Assembly (NCBI GenBank): GCA_964537285.1
Contig: CAZHZT010000068.1
Coordinates: 1 to 31,118, forward strand
Origin: CAZHZT01 sp964537285
GTDB lineage: Bacteria; Bacteroidota; Bacteroidia; Chitinophagales; Saprospiraceae
Length of the DNA: 31,118 nucleotides
Direction: 5' to 3'
The position numbers and the translations under genes are program-made. This document shows positions 17,794 to 25,237 of this stretch, piece after piece. How positions within the stretch are numbered: the stretch's first letter is position 1; each line of letters starts with the position of its first letter. The notes beneath the pieces are model-generated. The model ran no database searches and had not been told where the DNA came from. It was given only the letters and a program-made list of their open reading frames with translations.

Positions 17794-18912
17794 CTAAGGG
17801 AAACTGAACCCTATTCCAAAAGCTATATACTCAGCGACCGTTCTGTGGGATTTCAAAAAAAGCCCCATTTGAATATCGGGCGAAATATTTTTAATTGAAA
17901 AATAATAACGTACCCCTACCTTTGTGTATACCGGAAATGGAATTAAGTAAGCATCCGGATTAAAATAGGTGCCTAATTTGAGATAAACACCCAAGGGACC
18001 AAATGAGAATTCATAGCCTGAAAAAAACATAAATCTCCTGGCGTTCCGTTGGGCTTCTTCAAAACTAGAAAAAGCGTTAAGCTGTCGCGCTATTGATTTT
18101 GCAGCACCATCATTTTCAAACTCGAGGCCTAATAAAAATAAATTCCGATTAGGCGTCACCCATGCTCCTTCCAGAGAAATGGCAATCAAAGGATATTTGG
18201 GGCCGCCTTCTACAAAACTCTCTTTCACGGTAAAAGCTGTTGTTGCGATTACTTTCCAGCGTTTATATGGTATTGACGCCAAATTTTCTAAAAAGTAATT
18301 CACTTTCAATCGTTTTTTTCGCCAGCTGGCCCCCAAAGAGACAGAAGGAAGGTTAATTCCAAAATTTGGCAACTGTACCGCACCGTTGGAAAAGTGCATT
18401 AGTTCTATTCCCAATAATAGATCAAGGTGTTCACTGACCGGGAAAGGATACTCTAACTGAAAACTTGTAAAGTTATTTAACCTGCTGCCAATTGCATTAG
18501 CTGAGGGGTTCAGAATACGATCATAGGGGCTGTTAAACAAAGCAACCCCTGAACGGACATGCCAAAAGAGATTGGCCTTCTTTTTTTTCAATAAATTAAA
18601 TGACAAAGTTCCCTGAAAGCCGAAGGCCTGCCCTAGGCCGCTCCCTCCAAGATCAAGACAAGTTGCCCTAAAGCCAAGCATAGGTCGGCCCTGTCGAACA
18701 TGCCATTTCTCGCGCCCACTAGTTTGGAAACTAACGGAAAGGCTAGCACCTTTGCTGAAGGCAGGAATGTCAAAAGTAAAACTGGGGGTATGCCGAAGGA
18801 TCTGGCCTCCATGCATATTGAAGCTCCAAATTGGTGGATAGGATTCCTGAGCGATTCCCAGGCTTGGGAACAGACCCAGTATACCAACTACTGCTATCCA
18901 TTTGCCAACCAT
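17794..18912 (-). CDS. PagL-like lipid A deacylase / acyloxyacyl hydrolase, outer membrane
   Basis: A 372-residue barrel-type protein with a signal peptide (MVGKWIAVVGILGLFPSLG, cleavage probably after IAQ). The catalytic signature of PagL is seen as HFSN: His173, Ser175 and Asn176, followed by GAVQLPNFGIN. PagL removes an ester-linked 3-hydroxyacyl chain from lipid A in the outer membrane, which modifies envelope charge and immune recognition. Pseudomonas PagL has only eight strands (about 150 mature residues); this is about twice as long, as in other Bacteroidota 'acyloxyacyl hydrolase' proteins, so the extra part must form more strands or a domain. Its ATG lies inside the last 19 bases of hutH, so translation is likely coupled. 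Confidence 0.8.
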   Translation of the reverse strand: MVGKWIAVVGILGLFPSLGIAQESYPPIWSFNMHGGQILRHTPSFTFDIPAFSKGASLSVSFQTSGREKWHVRQGRPMLGFRATCLDLGGSGLGQAFGFQGTLSFNLLKKKKANLFWHVRSGVALFNSPYDRILNPSANAIGSRLNNFTSFQLEYPFPVSEHLDLLLGIELMHFSNGAVQLPNFGINLPSVSLGASWRKKRLKVNYFLENLASIPYKRWKVIATTAFTVKESFVEGGPKYPLIAISLEGAWVTPNRNLFLLGLEFENDGAAKSIARQLNAFSSFEEAQRNARRFMFFSGYEFSFGPLGVYLKLGTYFNPDAYLIPFPVYTKVGVRYYFSIKNISPDIQMGLFLKSHRTVAEYIAFGIGFSFP

Positions 18913-20423
18913 TCTTCCTCTTCTTTACGAGTGGGGCTATTATGGCGAAGGAAGTCTATTGTTCGTATCAATTCGTTATGTATTACCCGTTCATCATCGT
19001 ATAAAGGAACAACCTTCCTGTACTGAATCAGCATTTCCTCTAAAGCAGTAGAAGTTCTTCCGGGGCGCCTGGCTTCCAGAGCCTGAGTGGCCGTCAAAAA
19101 CTCAATAGCTAACAATCTTTCAAGGTTCTGCACCACCTGATAGCATTTAGTGGCTGCATTAGAAGCCATGCTAACGTGATCCTCTTGCCCATTGGAAGAC
19201 ACAATAGAATCTATGGATGCCGGAGTACACAATTGCTTATTCTGGCTAACGATAGACGCAGCAGTATATTGAGGGATCATTAAGCCCGAATGCAGGCCAG
19301 GATCTTTAGCAAGAAAAGGAAGCAAGCCTCTTTTCCCCGACAATAGCTGGAAAACCCGCCGCTCAGAGATACTCCCTAATTCAGCAAGTGCAATCGCAAG
19401 AAAATCAAGCGCATAGGCTACTGGTTGAGCATGAAAGTTCCCTCCGGAGAGAATTGCTTCTGAATCAGGGAAGATACTTGGATTGTCCGTTACAGAATTG
19501 ATTTCTGTCAGAATTGTTTTTTCCACAAACTCAAGCACATCATAAGATGCGCCATGTACTTGAGGAATACATCGAAAAGCGTAAGGATCTTGAACCTGAT
19601 GCTTTTCCTGAGTGGCAATTTCACTGTCTTTCAACCAATTCCTAATAACTTCAGAAACAATAATTTGACCTTTATGAGGCCTTAATTTATGAATACGCTC
19701 ATCGAATGGAGTCAGGCTACAATCAAAAGCATCTAAAGATAAAGCGGCGCAACAATTAGCGAGATCGAGTAATTTTTTTCCTTGCAAGACACTCCATACG
19801 GCATAAGCAGAAGAAAACTGAGTTCCGTTTAACAAAGCCAAGCCTTCCTTAGCATGGAGTTGAATAGGTTCTTTATCGAATTTGTTCAATAAATCTCTAC
19901 TTTCATGCATTTCTCCCTTAAACCATACTTTACCCAACCCGATGAGAGGCAGGCTCAAATGAGCAAGAGGGGCTAAATCGCCAGAAGCTCCCAGGGAACC
20001 AAGTTGATAAATTACGGGGAATATTCCTGTATTATACATCCAAATCAAACGTTCCACAAGGCCTAGGCTAACCCCGGAATAACCATAGGCAAGGTTTTGA
20101 ATTTTCAACAGCAACATGATCTTAACGATCTCTACCGGCACTTCATCCCCCAAGCCTGCCGCATGAGAAATAATTAAGTGATATTGTAAGTCCCGGAGGG
20201 CATCATCACCTATTTTTATGTGGCACAAATCTCCAAAACCGGTATTTATTCCATAGAAAACATTCCCTTCACGATGATATTGTTCAGACAAAAAGTCATA
20301 ACAGCGGTTCACCGCCAAAGAACTCTCTTGCCCAAGGCTTATAGTAAGCCCTTCATGATGAACCAAAAAATCAATTTTTTCTAAACTAAGTACTTCCCGA
20401 CTGATGTAGTGATGTGCCTCCAT
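18894..20423 (-). CDS. hutH: Histidine ammonia-lyase
   Basis: A 509-residue member of the aromatic ammonia-lyase family. Ala146-Ser147-Gly148 in GSLGASGDLAPLAHL form the MIO cofactor; Tyr57 lies in YGINTGFG; the specificity pair Ser86-His87 (ISHAAG) and the late motif GQEDHVSM favour histidine rather than phenylalanine or tyrosine. It converts L-histidine to urocanate and ammonia. No other hut gene (hutU, hutI, hutG) is in the window. Instead it is followed, with a 19-base overlap, by a PagL-like gene and an M48 protease, so either the pathway is scattered or the enzyme serves another purpose. ATG start at 20423. Confidence 0.93.
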   Translation of the reverse strand: MEAHHYISREVLSLEKIDFLVHHEGLTISLGQESSLAVNRCYDFLSEQYHREGNVFYGINTGFGDLCHIKIGDDALRDLQYHLIISHAAGLGDEVPVEIVKIMLLLKIQNLAYGYSGVSLGLVERLIWMYNTGIFPVIYQLGSLGASGDLAPLAHLSLPLIGLGKVWFKGEMHESRDLLNKFDKEPIQLHAKEGLALLNGTQFSSAYAVWSVLQGKKLLDLANCCAALSLDAFDCSLTPFDERIHKLRPHKGQIIVSEVIRNWLKDSEIATQEKHQVQDPYAFRCIPQVHGASYDVLEFVEKTILTEINSVTDNPSIFPDSEAILSGGNFHAQPVAYALDFLAIALAELGSISERRVFQLLSGKRGLLPFLAKDPGLHSGLMIPQYTAASIVSQNKQLCTPASIDSIVSSNGQEDHVSMASNAATKCYQVVQNLERLLAIEFLTATQALEARRPGRTSTALEEMLIQYRKVVPLYDDERVIHNELIRTIDFLRHNSPTRKEEEEWLANG

Positions 20424-20478
20424 GATGTTCTCTGCTTGTTTAAAGCAAAGATGTAAATTTTATTTCGTTCTTTGATAG

Positions 20479-20634
20479 GGATATTGCTCTAACCGGGTGC
20501 ATTTCATTTTGTCGCTGTTCTTGAGAAGGTGTTTTCTTTAGAGATAGGCACGCTGCCGCGTACCTATCTCTATAAATAATCTATTCTCTTGCCGGCAGCG
20601 ACAAAATGAAATGCACCCGGCGAGAGCAATATCC
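20479..20634. repeat. Nested hairpin 1 in the hutH upstream gap
   Basis: Outer arms 20479-20517 and 20596-20634 (39 bases each) are reverse complements except for a two-base mismatch. Inside, a second hairpin (about 20539-20572) has its own 10-bp perfect stem (TAGAGATAGG) plus four more pairs. This lies 56 bases upstream of the hutH ATG in a divergent gap, so it is not at any gene's 3' end. Confidence 0.8.
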
Positions 20635-20640
20635 TTATTA

Positions 20641-20828
20641 AGGGATCAGGAAAATAATACCCTACCCATTTTACTTGTCCTTTTTTCCTCAGGCTGTGTT
20701 GGAAAGCCTCGCCGTACCTTTGGGTCCCGAAGGCATTCGGGACAAGTTATGCCTACGTTTTCCGCCTAGCCTGAGAAAAAAATTACTTCGCAAAATTTGG
20801 GTAGCTTATTAATTGCCTAATCCCTAAA
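20641..20828. repeat. Nested imperfect hairpin 2 in the same gap
   Basis: AGGGAT at 20641 pairs with ATCCCT ending 20825, CTACCCA at 20662-20668 with TGGGTAG at 20798-20804, and the CTCAGGCT block near 20688-20695 with AGCCTGAG near 20768-20775. Innermost is GTCCCGAA (20724-20731) with TTCGGGAC (20736-20743). It is less perfect than its neighbour, as expected of an older copy. Together with hairpin 1 it fills most of the 479-base gap 20424-20902, in which I see no gene. Confidence 0.65.
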
Positions 20829-20874
20829 ATAAAATTTTTTTCACAATACTTTTCCTGATTAGCCTGGCATTATA

Positions 20875-20882
20875 TAGTTTTG
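20875..20882 (+). promoter_or_regulatory. -7 box for the acyltransferase-like/CNBD gene
   Basis: TAGTTTTG fits TAnnTTTG exactly and lies 20 bases before the TTG at 20903, which would leave a leader of about 14 bases. It supports the unusual start. No good -33 TTTG was seen. Confidence 0.45.
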
Positions 20883-20902
20883 AAGATAAAAATTATTCAA
20901 AT

Positions 20903-21985
20903 TTGAGTCTTGTTCAATCCATATCAACACAATGGGATTTGTGGATCGGAAAATTTAGAGCCTACTTCCCTAATACTCCGCAAGATATCCAGGCTTGCAT
21001 GAAGTTCAGAGGAGAAGTTGAATCAGATCATCCCGAAGATGCACATCTTGCCGCTTGCCAGAATACCAGGACCGGGGAAATCGTTGCGTCCTTGTATTTA
21101 ATGGATGCTGACGGCTTCTTATCCTCATCGAATAATCCCTTCAGTGTATTATTCGACCTTATAGATAGTCAATACCTTCCCAGCCTAACTGTTTTTGTAA
21201 AACTTAAGGTTAAAAAAGATTATGAAAAAACACCGGCAGTACTTGTTTTAATGAGTCACTGCTTTGTTGAAACACTTAAAGTAGGAGGGCTTGGAATTAT
21301 CATGGCCTGTAATCCGGATTACTTCTACATGTATAAAAGATTAGGCATGCGCCCGATCAGCCAGTTGGAAAAGTTTTCAGCAATTGAGAAACATCGTATA
21401 GGCATGATCTGCCTGCCGGATCAGGAATATCTGAATATCATCAACTCCCCGGCTATTCCATTATTAAGAACAATTGATTTTAACCGATACACACCGATAT
21501 GTCAATGGTATTACCAATTATTACGCAAAAACAGCGCATTGAGAATCGGGTCAGCTTTCTACCCGGAGGAAGAAGGTGATTTTAGTGGCCATCATAACAT
21601 CACGGAAGGACTTAGCGAAACAGGTCGTGAAGTATTCTTAAAAAATGCTTTAGTGATTAATTGCAGAGAGGGAGAAGTACTAATAACGGAGAATGACGGA
21701 GGAAATTCGTTCGGATACATAAAAAAGGGCATGGTAAAAGTCTTGATCGGGGGTAAACCCCTTGTCATCCTGGGTGAAGGAGATATTTTTGGAGAAATTG
21801 CATTCATTCTCGAAAGTAACCGAACAGCACAGGTAGTAGCCGCGAGCGAAGAAACGGAGGTCGTACTTTTTAACTCATCCGCATTGAATCAATTGAATTC
21901 AGAGGCAGATAAAAGTATTATTTGGAGGAACCTGGCGAGAATTCTTGCTCAACGGGTGGTGGTTACGAATAAATTATTGGGATAA
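20903..21985 (+). CDS. FeeM/autoinducer-synthase-like acyltransferase domain fused to a cyclic-nucleotide-binding domain
   Basis: A 360-residue cytoplasmic protein of two parts. Residues about 15-215 resemble the GNAT-fold N-acyl amino acid synthase/LuxI-like group (FRGEVESDHPEDAHL, IVASLYLMDADG, FVKLKVKKDYEKTPAVLVLM, then a conserved YKRLGMRPI block). Residues about 228-350 form a cyclic-nucleotide-binding domain (VINCREGEVLITE, GYIKKGMVKVLI, GDIFGEIAFI, NRTAQV). The GE and RTA positions suit cAMP/cGMP binding. No DNA-binding HTH follows, so it is not a CRP regulator. The start is probably TTG at 20903, since the first in-frame ATG (codon 33) would cut the domain and a -7 box sits just upstream. 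Product and ligand are unknown. Confidence 0.7.
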   Translation: MSLVQSISTQWDLWIGKFRAYFPNTPQDIQACMKFRGEVESDHPEDAHLAACQNTRTGEIVASLYLMDADGFLSSSNNPFSVLFDLIDSQYLPSLTVFVKLKVKKDYEKTPAVLVLMSHCFVETLKVGGLGIIMACNPDYFYMYKRLGMRPISQLEKFSAIEKHRIGMICLPDQEYLNIINSPAIPLLRTIDFNRYTPICQWYYQLLRKNSALRIGSAFYPEEEGDFSGHHNITEGLSETGREVFLKNALVINCREGEVLITENDGGNSFGYIKKGMVKVLIGGKPLVILGEGDIFGEIAFILESNRTAQVVAASEETEVVLFNSSALNQLNSEADKSIIWRNLARILAQRVVVTNKLLG

Positions 21986-22012
21986 TCACTACAGCGTTTA
22001 ATAAAGAGTATA

Positions 22013-23587
22013 CTACTCAATGCTTACATACGCATACTGCAACTTCTCCAAACGAAGCAATAAATTATCCAAAGCACTTTTCACCTCATCCAAATTGGCT
22101 TTTACAATCTCGCTCAATTCCGGATCGACGAACAAGTGCCGTTCAATACCTTTAAGCGCTTCAGGTGGATTGTCATCTAAGCGTTTTTTCTGTTCGTGGA
22201 TATAACTTTGAAGCTTTTTAAGGCGATTGTCCCAATGTTCTTCAACAATGGAATGAGGTGCTTTGTAGACGATTTTTGTCTTTTCTACTTTTTTTGTTTT
22301 TAATGGCAATGTGTATTTCACCGAGTTATGAAATACATCAACGCTATGTTCGTTGTTGCTTCGTTGTGCTTTCAGGCGGTTGCGCAATTCAAGGTCTTCA
22401 TCGTAGATATTGATGACTTCCTGTTCATCGAGGCGTAACTTGTGGTACTGTTTTATAGTGATCAGGCTTCCTTCAAACTTTTGCTCCTGCTTTTCGAGTT
22501 GGTAATAATCTTCCTGAACAGGTAAAGGATGTACTTCCGATTCTGTATATTTTACCTTGATTTCCTTATCTACTTCCGTTTCAAACTCACTAATCTCTCT
22601 TTTTAACATGTTCAGATTGACCGCCATAGAGTAGCCATGCTTACGGATTGCAGCACTGACCATTTCTTTAACCAGATCCAGCTGATCCGGCTTACTCCAA
22701 AGGCAATGAACCATTAGAAAACAATCCATTAAATTTACCTCGGTCCTGTTGTGCAGGAAAGCTGAGGTTCTTAATAGTCGAATGATCTTTTTCCAGCGGC
22801 GATCAAAAACCGGGATTTTATTTCCGGCATTATTGGGTTTTGCATTATGCTGTTCAATAGATACTTTGACAACTTGAATGGCATTCAGCACCTCAGCGGG
22901 AACATCTATTTCATCTATCCGTTGATCCCATTCTCTCAGTACTGCTTCTGAAAGTTTAGCTTCTTCATCAAGATCGTCCTTGTAAACATCCTTTGTATCG
23001 ACAATCATATTCACAAAGTTTTTAAAATTGCGAATATTGCCGATTTCCAGGCGAATCAGAAAGCGATCCCAAATTGGAGCCAGGCTTTGATTTTTAGGAG
23101 GCAATTCATTGGAAGCGGTTATGATCCCGCGGATATTGACTTTCATATCCTGATCGCCGTTACGATAGATCTTCTCGTTCAGAATAGTTAACAGCGCATT
23201 TTGGATGGAAGGACCAGCTTTCCAAATTTCATCCAGGAAAACTATATTTGCACTGGGGAGATACCTTTCCGTGAGCCGCTCGTATTTATCTTCCTCTTTG
23301 AGTTTCTTGATAGAGATCGGTCCAAATATCTCATCTGGTGTGCTGAACTTGCTCATAAGATACTCAAAAGACACTCCGTCCTTAAAGGCATACTTCAACC
23401 TACGAGCTATAAGACTTTTCCCCACTCCCGGAGGGCCGAGGAAGAAGATGCTTTCCCCTGCAATAGCCGATAGCAAGGCCAGCTTCATAGATTCTTCCCT
23501 TTCGTATAGACCTCTACAGAGGCTTTCGATCAAATTAGCCGTTTGTGTACGCGGCTTCAATATTAAATTATTAACCTCTGATGCCAT
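22013..23587 (-). CDS. MoxR/RavA-family AAA+ ATPase
   Basis: A 524-residue AAA+ protein. Walker A is GPPGVGKS (51-58), Walker B IVFLDEIWK (Asp119-Glu120), sensor 1 TASNELPP, and the arginine region IWDRFLIRLEIG follows. These match RavA, the E. coli MoxR ATPase that acts with the VWA protein ViaA. The C-terminal part (about 330-524) is helical and charged, and lacks a recognisable LARA-like beta domain, so it is RavA-like rather than RavA proper. No VWA-domain gene is nearby. Its ATG overlaps the end of the SlyD-like gene by 17 bases, so the two are translated together; a chaperone or assembly role is inferred. Confidence 0.85.
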   Translation of the reverse strand: MASEVNNLILKPRTQTANLIESLCRGLYEREESMKLALLSAIAGESIFFLGPPGVGKSLIARRLKYAFKDGVSFEYLMSKFSTPDEIFGPISIKKLKEEDKYERLTERYLPSANIVFLDEIWKAGPSIQNALLTILNEKIYRNGDQDMKVNIRGIITASNELPPKNQSLAPIWDRFLIRLEIGNIRNFKNFVNMIVDTKDVYKDDLDEEAKLSEAVLREWDQRIDEIDVPAEVLNAIQVVKVSIEQHNAKPNNAGNKIPVFDRRWKKIIRLLRTSAFLHNRTEVNLMDCFLMVHCLWSKPDQLDLVKEMVSAAIRKHGYSMAVNLNMLKREISEFETEVDKEIKVKYTESEVHPLPVQEDYYQLEKQEQKFEGSLITIKQYHKLRLDEQEVINIYDEDLELRNRLKAQRSNNEHSVDVFHNSVKYTLPLKTKKVEKTKIVYKAPHSIVEEHWDNRLKKLQSYIHEQKKRLDDNPPEALKGIERHLFVDPELSEIVKANLDEVKSALDNLLLRLEKLQYAYVSIE

Positions 23588-24077
23588 CTTCCTGGATATA
23601 ATGCTTGCGAATTAATTCATCGACCGTTGCCTTGCGAATATTTAGTATAGCTCCTTTAAAGTGCAAATCTTTACCAGCCATCGCGTGATTGAAATCCACA
23701 ACGACTTCCTCATCTGAAAAACTTAGGATCTTGCCTTGATGACTCATCCCATCTGTATCCGTCAACTCCACGTAATTTTCTTCCACCACCAAACCAGGAG
23801 GCTCCTGACCGTCTATTTTAAAAATATTCCTGGGCACATCTGCGATATTACTTTCAAGGCGCGGCCCGTAAGCATCCATAAAAGACAAGGTAAATTCAAA
23901 AGAATCGGATTCTTTAAGACCGAACAGTTTTGCTTCAAAAGCTTCAAGCAATTTTCCGGTTCCAAATAAAAAGATAAAAGGATAATTCGCATCCATGCGC
24001 TCCATCAATTCTCCTTCAGGGCCGCCGTCGCGCAATTCGTAGGTAAGTGTGATTACATTATGTTCTTCAACCTGCAT
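23571..24077 (-). CDS. FKBP-type peptidyl-prolyl isomerase, SlyD-like
   Basis: A 168-residue cytoplasmic protein with SlyD layout: FKBP half (VITLTYELRDG, GTGKLLEAFEAKLFGLKESD), an inserted IF chaperone domain (about 75-120), then the second FKBP strand set (VVVDFNHAMAGKDLHFKG). It should speed proline isomerisation and act as a chaperone. The Cys/His-rich tail that lets E. coli SlyD bind nickel is absent. It lies between the DUF4294 gene (upstream, 122 bases away with a hairpin between) and the RavA-like gene, which it overlaps by 17 bases. Confidence 0.9.
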   Translation of the reverse strand: MQVEEHNVITLTYELRDGGPEGELMERMDANYPFIFLFGTGKLLEAFEAKLFGLKESDSFEFTLSFMDAYGPRLESNIADVPRNIFKIDGQEPPGLVVEENYVELTDTDGMSHQGKILSFSDEEVVVDFNHAMAGKDLHFKGAILNIRKATVDELIRKHYIQEDGIRG

Positions 24078-24130
24078 ATGAAAGTTTTACATTTGCAAGC
24101 TAGAACCGTTGGGAAGGGGTTTGGTTTAAT

Positions 24131-24188
24131 AAGATGCCCGAAAAGTAAATCTTTGTCAGGAGGCAAGGACTTACTTTTCGGGCATCTT
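24131..24188. repeat. Hairpin between the DUF4294 and SlyD-like genes
   Basis: Bases 24131-24148 are the exact reverse complement of 24171-24188; after one mismatch five more pairs, one of them G.T, continue, closing an 8-base loop. It begins 11 bases after the DUF4294 stop. No T-tract follows on the minus strand. If it terminates, SlyD-like needs its own promoter between 24078 and 24130, where I found none convincing. Confidence 0.85.
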
Positions 24189-24199
24189 CTAAACTATGT

Positions 24200-24811
24200 T
24201 TATTCTACAGCAGCAGAAAGGTCCAGGTCATCCAGTACGGCATCCATAAAAATATCTTCGCCGCGAACATAGCCATGCTTGAGTTTATAACCACTGAAGC
24301 CAGCAAGGAAATTCCAATAGTTTGCTGTCCAGCCTCCTCTGTAATCTTTGATAAGCTCAAATAGCGGTAATTCTAGTTCCTTTTCGATCATTTTAACCAA
24401 AATTTTCCCCTGTGTTTTGGTCAGATTCTTCAAAGGATCAGTAAACTCACTTTTCAATTCTTTATGACGCTTCTTAGCGTATTTCTTAGCTTTTCTCTTC
24501 TTAAGTCCTTCTGTATTTTCATCAAGCTCTTTGAATAAGGCAATTGCCTTTAAAGCATAGGGATAGACGATTGCGGCATAACGCTTGTACTTCATGTAAG
24601 TATGATAGTCTCTTGGATCTTTAAACTTTTTGGGAGAGGAAACCTGAATATCATCCATTTCAGATACATAGATCGTATCATTATCCTTTGTAATGAGAAC
24701 GGTCACCAATTCGCCTCCGATATTGGACTCGTAGCTTTCTTTGATTTGTTGTGCAGAAAGACAAATAGTGGCCGAAAAAGTGATTAATAAAATTGCAAAA
24801 ATTCGTAACAT
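24200..24811 (-). CDS. DUF4294 family exported protein
   Basis: A 203-residue protein with signal peptide (MLRIFAILLITFSATICLSAQ). The mature part starts with a beta segment (GELVTVLITKDNDTIYVSEM) and then has a long basic helical region (YMKYKRYAAIVYPYAL, KKRKAKKYAKKRHKEL) and the typical end GGWTANYWNFLAGFSGYKLKHGY. This is the pattern of DUF4294, a Bacteroidota periplasmic family of unknown function. It is upstream of the SlyD-like and RavA-like genes on the same strand. Confidence 0.85.
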   Translation of the reverse strand: MLRIFAILLITFSATICLSAQQIKESYESNIGGELVTVLITKDNDTIYVSEMDDIQVSSPKKFKDPRDYHTYMKYKRYAAIVYPYALKAIALFKELDENTEGLKKRKAKKYAKKRHKELKSEFTDPLKNLTKTQGKILVKMIEKELELPLFELIKDYRGGWTANYWNFLAGFSGYKLKHGYVRGEDIFMDAVLDDLDLSAAVE

Positions 24812-24992
24812 ATAAAATTGGATAAATGGTTAAAGATTATGGGGGTTAAGGGTTTCAAAATTAGAACGTTAAGTTTGTTTGATTTGGTTTAGATTGGTGA
24901 ATAATTTTGTTATTTAGACGACGGCAAGGAAATATAGTGACAAAGTTCAGGCCATTTACACTGTTAATAAATTATTAAAGTAGGGTTCCGTA

Positions 24993-25054
24993 TGTGCTCG
25001 GATTGCAAATCCTCGCGAGCGGCACCGCTCGCGAGGATTTGCAATCCGAGCACA
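24993..25054. repeat. Perfect 30-bp-arm palindrome in a divergent gap
   Basis: Bases 24993-25022 are the exact reverse complement of 25025-25054 with only 2 bases between. The gap 24812-25237 (426 bases) lies between the divergent DUF4294 and mvaD genes and contains only this palindrome, the repeat element copy A and AT-rich sequence; no gene is seen. Being upstream of both genes, it cannot be an ordinary terminator for either. Confidence 0.9.
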
Positions 25055-25107
25055 CTTCAAACTTTTTGTAAACTCCATTCACTTTAGGTTGTTGATTAAT
25101 TCTAAAC

Positions 25108-25217
25108 GTTCTTTGACAAATTGTGTGGAACTTCAAAATGATACCCCTTGAATGCCCCTGTGGCTGAAAGGGGTATCATTTTGAAGTTCCATTTTTTCAC
25201 AATTTATGTCAAAGAAC
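25108..25217 (+). repeat. 110-nt hairpin element, copy A
   Basis: Outer arms GTTCTTTGACAAATTGTG (25108-25125) and the matching right end (to CAAAGAAC at 25217) pair with a 2-base offset. A 6-base T-rich bulge follows on the right side, then a perfect 24-bp inner stem, 25126-25149 with 25168-25191. The 18-base loop is 25150-25167, ending TGTGGCTGA. Variable stem pairs are C-G and C-G. It ends 20 bases before the mvaD ATG, so it may lie in the mvaD leader. Confidence 0.9.
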
Positions 25218-25237
25218 TATTTTAAATAACATAATTC

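Noticed and set aside
20467..20475. Another copy of the 110-nt element (GTTCTTTGA)
   Set aside because: Only nine bases match; the following stem and loop are different and no matching right end is present.
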